From the NCBI RefSeq assembly GCF_030409755.1, contig NZ_JAUFQE010000002.1, positions 1,860,001 to 1,924,000 on the forward strand: 64,000 nt of DNA, in the 5' to 3' direction. Below, piece after piece: positions 56,470 through 64,000 of this stretch. A model generated the notes under the pieces. That model made no database searches, was not told where the DNA came from, and was given only the letters and a program-made list of their open reading frames with translations. Position numbers and translations under genes: made by a program. Source of the stretch: Vibrio lentus. GTDB lineage: Bacteria; Pseudomonadota; Gammaproteobacteria; Enterobacterales; Vibrionaceae. The first letter of the stretch is position 1. Every line of letters begins with the position of its first letter.

Positions 56470-57435
56470 CTAACGGCTAACAATCGCACGATCGATCACA
56501 GACTGAGGAAGGGTTACGCCCAGTTCACGAGCCGCATCCAAATTGATGACAAGCTGTGAGCTCTTCGCTGTTTTCACATTCAACTTTCCAGGCTTTTGTC
56601 CCTCAAGTATTGCCGCTACATAATCAGCAGTTTGAACACCTACGTCATAATAATCTAGACCTAAACCTGCAATGGCGCCCTTCCCTACATAAGACGTTGC
56701 CCCAGCTACGACTGGGGTACCTGATTGGTTTGCTGCTTGAATCAGATCTTCAATACCACTTGCTACTGTGTTGTCGGTCAGCGCGTAGATAACATCTGAT
56801 TTTTTAGCGATAGATTCAGCTTTTGATTCCACATCATCGATAGTCAGTGCTGTTGCGGTATAAAGTTTGAGTCCATTCGCTCGCGCAGCTTTCTTCAATA
56901 ACTTTATCAATGCCACCGCATTGGCTTCTGCAGGGTTGTAGACAACACCAATGGAACTCGCTTTAGGGAGCAGTTCTTTGATCAACGAAACGTGTTGCGA
57001 CACAGGAGAGAGATCAGAAAGGCCGGTCACGTTTTTTCCGGGGTTGTTGAGTTGTTTGACAAGCCTTGCACCGATCGGGTCGGTCACAGCGGTAAATACA
57101 ATTGGAATAGATCGGGTCGCGGAGACCAATGCTTGCGAGGTAGGCGTGGCTATACCAACTAATACGTGAGGATTTTCGCTAGCCAACTCTCTTGCTATTT
57201 TTGCGGCTTGCGCTGGACTACCATCGGCCATCTCATACGAGAACTCTAGATTTTTTCCTGGCTCATAACCTTTCGCTCTTAACCCTTCAAGAAGCCCCAA
57301 ACGTGTCGCGTTCAGATCAGGATGGTCTACAACTTGTGAGACCGAGACTTTGGCAATATTTGCCATCGCGCTGCCAGTCCATAGCAACAAAAAACAGCTG
57401 AAACCAGCCGTTAATACTCTTCTTACAGAACCCAT
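56470..57435 (-). CDS. Orphan ABC-type substrate-binding protein (DUF534/TrpX-like)
   Basis: This periplasmic binding protein has a signal peptide (MGSVRRVLTAGF...GSAMA, cleavage near residue 25) and a type-I fold of the PF04392 family, related to tryptophan/tyrosine-binding TrpX: VSQVVDHPDLNATRLGLLEGL, IVFTAVTDPIGARLV and VYNPAEANAVALI are visible. I set the start at ATG 57435 because AAGGGA lies 6 nt upstream. No permease or ATPase gene accompanies it, so it may serve a distant transporter or signal to the diguanylate cyclase downstream. The ligand is unknown. Confidence 0.85.
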   Translation of the reverse strand: MGSVRRVLTAGFSCFLLLWTGSAMANIAKVSVSQVVDHPDLNATRLGLLEGLRAKGYEPGKNLEFSYEMADGSPAQAAKIARELASENPHVLVGIATPTSQALVSATRSIPIVFTAVTDPIGARLVKQLNNPGKNVTGLSDLSPVSQHVSLIKELLPKASSIGVVYNPAEANAVALIKLLKKAARANGLKLYTATALTIDDVESKAESIAKKSDVIYALTDNTVASGIEDLIQAANQSGTPVVAGATSYVGKGAIAGLGLDYYDVGVQTADYVAAILEGQKPGKLNVKTAKSSQLVINLDAARELGVTLPQSVIDRAIVSR

Positions 57436-57731
57436 TAATATTCCCTTCATCAAGCTCTCGTTGTTATTGCTCGATCTAAAGAGACAACATCAAATTCACT
57501 ATTGACACTTTTACCAGTAACTATTGATAAGTTGAAGTGATATTTAACAAAAACACAACAAGGCTCGAAATATGTGAGGAAAGGTAAGTTTGCTTAAGTT
57601 ATTAGGTAAGCAATGAAGTGAATAACGAGAGATAAGTGAGATGAATAATGAAGATCAAAAGGAACGAATCTGAGAACAAGCCAACATCGATGTGTAACTG
57701 TCCTCAGACGATAGGGAAAGACAAGATATTC

Positions 57732-58184
57732 TTAGAACCAACGTTCCATTGAAGATTTATCTAACTGGCGGAAAGCGCGATTTAAAATGATCGCCAATTC
57801 TTTATAACGAGGGCGTGGCTTCATTGGTTCCAATGCAAAACCCGTTTCGCTGATCTTCTCATGTAATTCTCGATACCAAGAAACCAATGCTGGCGGTAAT
57901 TGAGTGTTCGAACGGTTACCTAACCACCACATGCCTTGAAGTGGCAAGCTGATCGCAAACAACGCCATAACAACAGCTTGTGGCATCGCATGATAATTAT
58001 TGAAGACCATTTGTGTAAGAATACTAATAGCGGCTATCGCTGGCATCACTTTCACACCAAAACGCGTGGCTTTAATGATGCGCTGTTCAGGGAAGATAGC
58101 GTTTAACTCTTTTCGAACAGGCCAGAGATCCATGTACTTTTGGCCATCTTTTAAACTGCTCGCTAAACTAACTCTATTACTCAT
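57732..58184 (-). CDS. yfbV: UPF0208 membrane protein YfbV
   Basis: This 150-aa inner-membrane protein has two hydrophobic helices (near residues 46-65 and 70-88) and the YfbV signature [18 protein letters not shown]. coli YfbV localises to the terminus macrodomain boundary and influences chromosome organisation; the mechanism is unclear. GGGAG lies 7 nt before the ATG. It is divergent from ackA-pta, as in E. coli. Confidence 0.92.
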   Translation of the reverse strand: MSNRVSLASSLKDGQKYMDLWPVRKELNAIFPEQRIIKATRFGVKVMPAIAAISILTQMVFNNYHAMPQAVVMALFAISLPLQGMWWLGNRSNTQLPPALVSWYRELHEKISETGFALEPMKPRPRYKELAIILNRAFRQLDKSSMERWF

Positions 58185-58529
58185 ATGAGTCTCCCATTAA
58201 AAAAAAGTTGAAATCATCAACTAAAAACACAAAAATTTGACGAAAAATAATATTCTTTCAAATTTTTTTGTTATATTTGCACAATATCGCTATTATTTGC
58301 AGACCTCAATCTCATTGTTGCCCTTATTTACAATTTAAGCAACTTTGGGACGACTTCTGCAAGGAATGCAAAAGCCTCTTTTTCTGAAAAAAGTGCGCTT
58401 TCACTTTAATACGGAAATTAACGTTTTTTTGACCAAGGTTAGTACGCAAGCCTATGTGCTTCGACTATTCTTGAGATTAATTTTCATCCTTAACTGATTT
58501 CGATCAGAAAAATAAACAGGTAGTCATTA
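58185..58529. other. yfbV / ackA divergent region
   Basis: These 345 bp hold no gene. The only marked symmetry is CTGATTTCGATCAG (58494-58507), 22 bp before ackA, which could be an FNR-like operator or an mRNA hairpin with a UUCG loop. Confidence 0.55.
58494..58507 (+). promoter_or_regulatory. Palindrome before ackA (FNR-like core or UUCG hairpin)
   Basis: CTGATTTCGATCAG is a perfect 5-bp inverted repeat around TTCG. It keeps the inner TGAT-N4-ATCA of FNR sites. Placed in the leader it could instead fold into a UUCG hairpin just before the ribosome-binding site. The sequence does not decide between the two. Confidence 0.4.
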
Positions 58530-59726
58530 ATGTCTAAGCTAGTTTTAGTTTTAAACTGTGGTAGTTCTTCTCTTAAATTTGCTGTTGTTGATGCAGAAAC
58601 AGGTGCTGAGCACCTAACTGGTCTTGCTGAGTGTCTTGGTCTTCCAGAAGCTCGTATGAAGTGGAAACTTGATGGCAAGCACGAAGCACAACTAGGCGCG
58701 GGCGCAGCTCACGTAGAAGCACTATCTTTCATGGTAGAAACTATTCTTGCTTCTAAGCCTGAGCTTAAAGCTAACCTTGGCGCTATCGGTCACCGTATCG
58801 TACACGGTGGCGAGCAGTTCACTTCTTCTGCACTTATCACTGATGAAGTACTTAAGGGTATTCAAGACGCTGCAACTTTTGCACCTCTTCACAACCCAGC
58901 TCACCTTATCGGTATCGAAGCGGCTCAACAGAACTTCCCTGGCCTACAAAACGTTGCTGTATTTGACACTGCGTTCCACCAAACAATGCCTTCTGAGTCT
59001 TACCTATACGCTCTACCGTACAACCTGTACAAAGAGCACGGCATCCGTCGTTACGGCATGCACGGTACTTCTCACCTGTTCATTACTCGTGAAGTAGCTG
59101 GTCTACTAAACAAGCCAGTTGAAGAAGTTAACATCATCAACTGTCACCTAGGTAACGGCGCATCTGTATGTGCTATCAAGAACGGTCAATCTGTAGATAC
59201 TTCTATGGGTCTTACTCCTCTTGAAGGTCTAGTAATGGGTACTCGTTGTGGTGACCTAGATCCTGCGATCATCTTCCACCTACACGACGCTCTTGGTTAC
59301 TCTGTTGAAGAAATCAACAACATGCTAACTAAAGAGTCTGGCCTAGCTGGTCTAACTGAAGTGACTTCTGACTGTCGTTTCGTTGAAGACAACTACGGTG
59401 AGAAAGAAGAAGCAACTCGTGCAATGGACGTGTTCTGTCACCGTCTAGCTAAGTACGTTGCTGGTTACACTGCAACTCTAGAAGGTCGTCTAGACGCAAT
59501 CACTTTCACTGGCGGCATCGGCGAGAACTCTGGCCCAATCCGTGAAATGGTTCTTAACCGCCTAGGCATCTTCGGCATCGAAGTTGACGGTGAAGCTAAC
59601 CTTAAAGCTCGTTTCGGCGGCGAAGGTACTATCACTACAGCTAACAGCCGTATCCCTGCAATGGTTATCTCTACTAATGAAGAGCTAGTAATTGCTGAAG
59701 ACACTGCGAAACTAGCAGGTCTTTAA
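58530..59726 (+). CDS. ackA: Acetate kinase (AckA)
   Basis: This 398-aa enzyme converts acetyl phosphate and ADP to acetate and [17 protein letters not shown] opens the protein, [12 protein letters not shown] is near residue 147, HGTSHLFI near 180, [11 protein letters not shown] near 208 and [13 protein letters not shown] near 330. The gene uses common codons throughout, as highly expressed genes do. It is separated from pta by two terminators. Confidence 0.96.
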   Translation: MSKLVLVLNCGSSSLKFAVVDAETGAEHLTGLAECLGLPEARMKWKLDGKHEAQLGAGAAHVEALSFMVETILASKPELKANLGAIGHRIVHGGEQFTSSALITDEVLKGIQDAATFAPLHNPAHLIGIEAAQQNFPGLQNVAVFDTAFHQTMPSESYLYALPYNLYKEHGIRRYGMHGTSHLFITREVAGLLNKPVEEVNIINCHLGNGASVCAIKNGQSVDTSMGLTPLEGLVMGTRCGDLDPAIIFHLHDALGYSVEEINNMLTKESGLAGLTEVTSDCRFVEDNYGEKEEATRAMDVFCHRLAKYVAGYTATLEGRLDAITFTGGIGENSGPIREMVLNRLGIFGIEVDGEANLKARFGGEGTITTANSRIPAMVISTNEELVIAEDTAKLAGL

Positions 59727-59735
59727 TTGATTTTT

Positions 59736-59768
59736 CTGACTAGCTTCACTCGAAGCTAGTCAGTTTTT
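59736..59768 (+). terminator. ackA terminator 1
   Basis: A perfect 12-bp stem (59736-59747 with 59752-59763) with an ACTC loop is followed by T5. Confidence 0.93.
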
Positions 59769-59785
59769 CATACTACGAAAATGGG

Positions 59786-59848
59786 GCTCAACTTCTATTC
59801 CTACCCCAATTTAAATGTCGGTAGGAACAGAAGTTGAGCTTTTTTTAT
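59786..59848 (+). terminator. ackA-pta terminator 2 / attenuator
   Basis: A long hairpin of 19 paired bases with one mismatch (59786-59805 with 59820-59839) and a 14-nt loop is followed by a T-run and ends only about 25 bp before the pta start codon. Confidence 0.88.
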
Positions 59849-59873
59849 TTCCAATAGTCAAAGGTGTTCGTCA

Positions 59874-62039
59874 ATGTCCCGTACTATTATGCTTATCCCT
59901 ACAAGCGCTGGTGTTGGTCTTACTAGTGTTAGCATGGGTGTTCTTCGCGCTATGGAGCGTAAGGGCGTAAGTGTTTCTTTCTACAAGCCAATCGCTCAAC
60001 CTCGCAGCGGTGGTAACCAACCTGATTTAACGTCTACTATCATCAGCGCAAACAGCGACATTAAGATTGGTGAGCCAATCGCAATGACTAAAGCTGAAGC
60101 TTTGATCGGTAGCGAAAAAATGGACGAGCTTCTTGAGTCTGTTGTTGAGCAATACAACAAGATCAACAAGGACGCAGAAGTAACGCTAATCGAAGGTCTA
60201 GTACCTACTCGTAAGCACCCATTTGCTAACCAAGTGAACGCGGAAATCGCTAAAACACTAGGCGCAGAGATCGTTTTCGTTGCGACTCCGGGTACATACA
60301 ACCCTATTCAGCTTAAAGAGCACATCGAAGTAGCATGTTCTAACTTCGGCGGCACTAAAAACAAGAACATCTCAGGCGTTATTATTAACAAACTGAATGC
60401 ACCTGTTGATGAAGCTGGCCGTACTCGCCCTGACCTTTCTGAAATCTTCGATGATGCAGATAGCGCTCAACAAGCGAACCTTGAAGTAATGCAAATCTTC
60501 AACTCTAGCCCTATCCGTGTTCTTGGCTGTGTGCCATGGAGCATCGACCTAATCGCAACTCGTGCGGTTGATATGGCTAAACACCTTAACGCTGAAATCG
60601 TTAACGAAGGTGAAATCTCAACGCGTCGTATTAAGAGCATCACTTTCTGTGCACGTTCTCTACCGCACATGATTGAGCACTTCAAACCAGGTTCACTGCT
60701 AGTAACTTCTGCAGACCGTCCTGACGTTATCGTTGCTGCGGCTCTTGCTGCGAAGAATGGTGTTGAAATTGGCGCAATCCTACTGACTGGCGGTTACGAC
60801 ATTCCAGAAAGCATTGCTAACCTTTGTGCGCCAGCATTCGCTTCAGGTCTACCGATCTTCAAGGCTCAAGGTAACACTTGGCAGACGTCTCTTAACCTAC
60901 AGAGCTTCAACCTAGAAGTACCTGCAGACGATAAAGAGCGTATCGAGTTCGTTAACGATCACGTTGCTAGCCACATCGATGGCCCTTGGATTGATTCTCT
61001 ATCTGAAGGTACTCAAGGCATTCGTCGTCTAAGCCCACCAGCATTCCGTTACCAGTTAACTGAATTTGCTCGTAAAGCGGCTAAGCGTATCGTTCTTCCT
61101 GAAGGTGATGAACCACGTACTGTTAAAGCAGCTTCTATCTGTGCTGAACGCGGTATCGCAACTTGTGTGCTTCTTGGTAACCCAGACGAAATCCGTCGTG
61201 TTGCTGCACAACAAGGTGTTGAACTAGGCGCTGGCGTTGAGATCATCGATTCTGCATCTGTTCGCGAAAACTACGTAGCTCGTCTAGTAGAACTTCGTGG
61301 CGCTAAAGGTATGACTGAAGTTGTTGCTCGTGAGAAGCTAGAAGATTCAGTATTCCTAGGTACTATGATGCTTGAAGCTGGCGAAGTTGACGGCCTAGTT
61401 TCTGGTGCTGTTCACACAACGGCGAACACAATCGTTCCTCCGTTCCAGATCATCAAGACTGCACCTGATGCTTCTATCGTATCTTCAATTTTCTTCATGC
61501 TTCTGCCTGATCAAGTACTTGTATACGGTGACTGTGCGATCAACCCTGATCCAACAGCTGAGCAACTTGCTGAAATCGCTATCCAATCTGCTGACTCTGC
61601 AGCGGCATTTGGTATCGACCCACGCGTTGCTATGATCTCTTACTCTACTGGTGAATCTGGTAAAGGTGCAGACGTAGATAAAGTACGTGAAGCAACCAAA
61701 CTTGCTCAAGCGAAACGTCCTGATCTAGTGATCGACGGTCCTCTTCAGTACGACGCAGCAATCATGGAAAACGTTGCCGCTTCTAAAGCGCCTAACTCTC
61801 CAGTTGCAGGTAAAGCGACAGTATTCGTATTCCCAGACCTAAACACAGGTAACACGACTTACAAAGCTGTACAGCGTTCAGCAGACCTAGTATCTATCGG
61901 TCCAATGCTTCAAGGTATGCGCAAGCCAGTAAATGACTTGTCTCGTGGCGCTCTAGTAGACGATATCGTTTACACAGTAGCTCTAACGGCTATCCAAGCA
62001 GACCAAGCGGCTCAAGCTGAAGAAAAAGTGATTAACTAA
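59874..62039 (+). CDS. pta: Phosphate acetyltransferase (Pta)
   Basis: This 721-aa enzyme interconverts acetyl-CoA and acetyl phosphate. It is the long form, with an N-terminal P-loop/BioD-like domain ([17 protein letters not shown]), a DRTGG domain (around 215-330) and the C-terminal catalytic PTA_PTB domain from about residue 390 ([16 protein letters not shown]), with [11 protein letters not shown] near 512 and [16 protein letters not shown] near 589. AAAGG precedes the ATG. Acetyl phosphate made here can also phosphorylate response regulators. Confidence 0.96.
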   Translation: MSRTIMLIPTSAGVGLTSVSMGVLRAMERKGVSVSFYKPIAQPRSGGNQPDLTSTIISANSDIKIGEPIAMTKAEALIGSEKMDELLESVVEQYNKINKDAEVTLIEGLVPTRKHPFANQVNAEIAKTLGAEIVFVATPGTYNPIQLKEHIEVACSNFGGTKNKNISGVIINKLNAPVDEAGRTRPDLSEIFDDADSAQQANLEVMQIFNSSPIRVLGCVPWSIDLIATRAVDMAKHLNAEIVNEGEISTRRIKSITFCARSLPHMIEHFKPGSLLVTSADRPDVIVAAALAAKNGVEIGAILLTGGYDIPESIANLCAPAFASGLPIFKAQGNTWQTSLNLQSFNLEVPADDKERIEFVNDHVASHIDGPWIDSLSEGTQGIRRLSPPAFRYQLTEFARKAAKRIVLPEGDEPRTVKAASICAERGIATCVLLGNPDEIRRVAAQQGVELGAGVEIIDSASVRENYVARLVELRGAKGMTEVVAREKLEDSVFLGTMMLEAGEVDGLVSGAVHTTANTIVPPFQIIKTAPDASIVSSIFFMLLPDQVLVYGDCAINPDPTAEQLAEIAIQSADSAAAFGIDPRVAMISYSTGESGKGADVDKVREATKLAQAKRPDLVIDGPLQYDAAIMENVAASKAPNSPVAGKATVFVFPDLNTGNTTYKAVQRSADLVSIGPMLQGMRKPVNDLSRGALVDDIVYTVALTAIQADQAAQAEEKVIN

Positions 62040-62059
62040 TTTTTCTTTTGTAGAAAGCA

Positions 62060-62091
62060 AAAAACCCTAGATTCTTATCTAGGGTTTTTTT
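62060..62091 (+). terminator. pta terminator
   Basis: A perfect 13-bp stem (62060-62072 with 62077-62089) with a TCTT loop ends in a T-run. Confidence 0.92.
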
Positions 62092-62132
62092 ATGTCTAAT
62101 GCTTAAAGTTATTTGATGATCTTAAGATTAAT

Positions 62133-63071
62133 CTAACCTCGCCCGTGGGCTGATTCTAAATCTAGTGTTGGTCCTTTTGGCACAACTTGAGTTGGGTTTA
62201 TACCCGTGTGGCTGTAATAGTAGTGACGCTTGATGTGATAAAAGTCGGTCGTCTCTTTGATGCCTTCGATCTGGTAGAGCTCTTTTAAGTAACCCTGAAT
62301 ATGGACGTAGTCTGAAATTCGCTGCTTATTACACTTAAAGTGCCCAACATAAACGGCATCAAATCGAACCAGAGTGGTAAACAAGCGCCAATCCGCCTCT
62401 GTAATCTCGTTACCCGCTAAATAGCGATGTTCGCTAAGGTGAGCGTCTACTTTGTCTAAGGCTTCAAATAACGCATCATACGCTTCTTCGTAGGCTTCTT
62501 GTGTCGTTGCAAAGCCCGTTCGGTACACACCGTTGTTAATGTTTGGGTAGATATAGTCATTCCACTCATCAATCTTCTTTGCCAGTTCCCACGGATAGTA
62601 ATCATCGGTGTTGCCTGTCAGTTCATTAAACTCTGAGTTAAACATACGGATAATCTCAGACGACTCGTTACTCACAATGGTGTTAGTCTTTTTATCCCAC
62701 AACACAGGCACCGTCACTCTACCCGAGTAGTCAGGTTTGGCTTGAGTGTAGATTTGATGCATGCGCGTATGACCAAACAAAGGTTCAGGCAAACCCATTT
62801 GCCAGCCTTCGCTCATCATATCGGGGCAAACAACCGTCACGTCAATGTGATCGGTTAGGTCTTTAAGCTCTCGGAAGATAAGGGTGCGGTGCGCCCAAGG
62901 GCAAGCCAATGATACGTACAAGTGATAACGGCCGCTTTCAGGCTGAAACTGCGCGGACGCTTTATTCTCTACCCAGTGACGAAAGCCTGCATTTTCACGA
63001 ACAAACTTGCCACCGCTTTCCTTGGTGTCGTACCAAACATCATGCCAAACACCTTCAACTAACTTGCCCAT
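62133..63071 (-). CDS. yqjG: Glutathionyl-hydroquinone reductase YqjG
   Basis: This Xi-class glutathione transferase (about 312 aa) reduces glutathionyl-hydroquinones. It follows E. coli YqjG from MGKLVEGVWHDVWYDT to HYYYSHTGINPT. The catalytic Cys is in SLACPWAHRTLI (near residue 55) and VTVPVLWDKKTNTIVSNES binds glutathione. I set the start at 63071, with AGAGG 7 nt upstream, since homologues begin with MG(K/Q)L. It stands alone between pta and the opp genes. Confidence 0.93.
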   Translation of the reverse strand: MGKLVEGVWHDVWYDTKESGGKFVRENAGFRHWVENKASAQFQPESGRYHLYVSLACPWAHRTLIFRELKDLTDHIDVTVVCPDMMSEGWQMGLPEPLFGHTRMHQIYTQAKPDYSGRVTVPVLWDKKTNTIVSNESSEIIRMFNSEFNELTGNTDDYYPWELAKKIDEWNDYIYPNINNGVYRTGFATTQEAYEEAYDALFEALDKVDAHLSEHRYLAGNEITEADWRLFTTLVRFDAVYVGHFKCNKQRISDYVHIQGYLKELYQIEGIKETTDFYHIKRHYYYSHTGINPTQVVPKGPTLDLESAHGRG

Positions 63072-63202
63072 ATCCAAACCTCTGTCATCCATACTTTTCT
63101 CTAGTATAAAAAAAGCCTACTTTTTCAAAACTAGAAGAAGTTGGCTTAGTTGTTCAAATTATTTGATGAAGCTTATTTAATATGAAGCTTTAGACACAAA
63201 AA

Positions 63203-63231
63203 AAGCGCGACTCTAATAACTAGTCGCGCTT
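63203..63231 (-). terminator. opp operon terminator
   Basis: A perfect 10-bp stem (63203-63212 with 63222-63231) with a 9-nt loop is followed on the minus strand by a run of T, downstream of oppF. Confidence 0.88.
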
Positions 63232-63266
63232 AAGCCTGTCACAGGCTGAACCGTTTTAAATAGGCT

Positions 63267-64000
63267 CTAGACTTGTACGTGCAAGCAAGATACTGCGTGA
63301 ACGTCATCGCCTTGAATCGTTGGCTTAGTTTGCGCACACGCCTCTGTTACTTGCGGGCAACGAGTACGGAACACACAACCTGATGGTGGGTTGATTGGTG
63401 ACGGTAGATCACCCTCCAGCATCTGAATGGTTTTACTGCGCTCTAAGCGAGGATCTGGAATCGGAACTGCAGACATCAACGCTTTGGTATATGGGTGCTT
63501 AGGGTCTGAGAACAAGGCATCTGATTCACCTAGCTCAACAGCATTACCTAAGTACATCACCAATACACGGTCAGAGATGTGTTTAACCACTGACAAATCG
63601 TGCGCGATGAATACCAAAGACAAACCAAGCTCTTTCTGTAGTTCTTTCAGAAGGTTAACTACTTGAGCTTGGATAGAGACATCCAGTGCAGAAACAGGTT
63701 CATCACAGATGATCATCTTAGGCTTCAAGATAAGTGCACGTGCAATACCGATACGCTGGCACTGACCACCAGAGAATTCATGTGGGTAACGGTTGATTAC
63801 GTTTGGTAGTAGACCAACTTTTGCCATCATCTCTTTAACTCTGTCCTTCACTTCTTGTTTAGAAAGTTCAGGGAAGAAAGTCTCTAGAGGCTCAGCAATG
63901 ATGTCGCCGACTGACATACGCGGGTTGAGTGATGCTAGTGGATCTTGGAAGATCATCTGAATCTCTTTACGAGTCTCACGACGTTTCACTTCTTGCATCT
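63267..64000 (-). CDS. oppF: Oligopeptide ABC transporter ATPase OppF (5' end outside window)
   Basis: The C-terminal 244 or so residues of an OppF/DppF-type ATPase are present; the N-terminus with the Walker A lies beyond the right edge. Visible are the Q-loop ([14 protein letters not shown]), the ABC signature [15 protein letters not shown], Walker B ([12 protein letters not shown]), the H-loop ([10 protein letters not shown]) and the C-terminal oligopeptide/dipeptide domain with the Cys cluster [14 protein letters not shown]. It energises peptide uptake with OppBCD. It is the last gene of its operon, as the terminator after it shows. OppF rather than DppF is inferred. Confidence 0.88.
   Translation of the reverse strand, partial: MQEVKRRETRKEIQMIFQDPLASLNPRMSVGDIIAEPLETFFPELSKQEVKDRVKEMMAKVGLLPNVINRYPHEFSGGQCQRIGIARALILKPKMIICDEPVSALDVSIQAQVVNLLKELQKELGLSLVFIAHDLSVVKHISDRVLVMYLGNAVELGESDALFSDPKHPYTKALMSAVPIPDPRLERSKTIQMLEGDLPSPINPPSGCVFRTRCPQVTEACAQTKPTIQGDDVHAVSCLHVQV

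Overview
The window is ordinary core chromosome of a Vibrio, most likely chromosome 1 of a Splendidus-type species. The genus call rests on the FadR with the Vibrio-specific middle insertion, on gene orders shared with Vibrio and enteric bacteria (rne/rluC/yceF/yceD-rpmF-plsX-fab-pabC-mltG-tmk-holB-tatD-ptsG; fadR/nhaB/dsbB; yfbV/ackA-pta), and on protein sequences that match Vibrio or E. coli families along their whole length. The species is not resolved. I see no tRNA, rRNA, insertion sequence, prophage, integron or CRISPR array.

Layout. 0.4-5.3 kb: the stress trio yeaG (PrkA kinase), yeaH (VWA protein) and ycgB (SpoVR), behind a sigma-S-like -10 element. 5.4-7.4 kb: sohB and yciK. 7.5-12.9 kb: the SOS mutagenesis cassette imuA-imuB-dnaE2, headed by a perfect LexA box that overlaps the -10 element and touches the imuA ribosome-binding site. 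13.2-20.1 kb: cheV, the glucose regulator mlc, divergent pykA, a patatin-like lipase preceded by a 29-residue YnhF-like membrane peptide, and two unrecognised small outer-membrane barrel proteins. 20.3-34.8 kb: ptsG and the long leftward block tatD-holB-tmk-mltG-pabC-fabF-acpP-fabG-fabD-fabH-plsX-rpmF-yceD, with yceF pointing the other way and then rluC. It joins phospholipid and fatty-acid synthesis to ribosome, DNA and cell-wall functions.

35-49 kb: rne with a long structured leader, a SulP anion transporter, a low-molecular-weight tyrosine phosphatase, cobO, asmA, udk, apbC/mrp, metG and a yehS-like gene. 49-58 kb: fadR, nhaB, dsbB, a YecA/SEC-C protein, dusC, a Cache-GGDEF diguanylate cyclase, an orphan periplasmic binding protein and yfbV. 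58.5-64 kb: ackA and pta (acetate overflow), yqjG, and the 3' part of oppF running off the right edge.

Many genes share metabolic logic. Mlc, a candidate Mlc operator upstream of ptsG, PtsG itself, PykA and AckA/Pta cover glucose uptake through to acetate excretion. FadR and the fab block cover fatty-acid balance.

I found no clear undescribed multi-gene system. The most distinctive points are regulatory or architectural: the LexA-controlled imu cassette, two tandem terminators between ackA and pta, a fab-operon terminator that abuts the pabC ribosome-binding site, a pair of related inverted intergenic elements between convergent genes, and a duplicated micro-motif in the RNase E scaffold. 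All functional calls come from reading the translated sequence against remembered families; no search was run.
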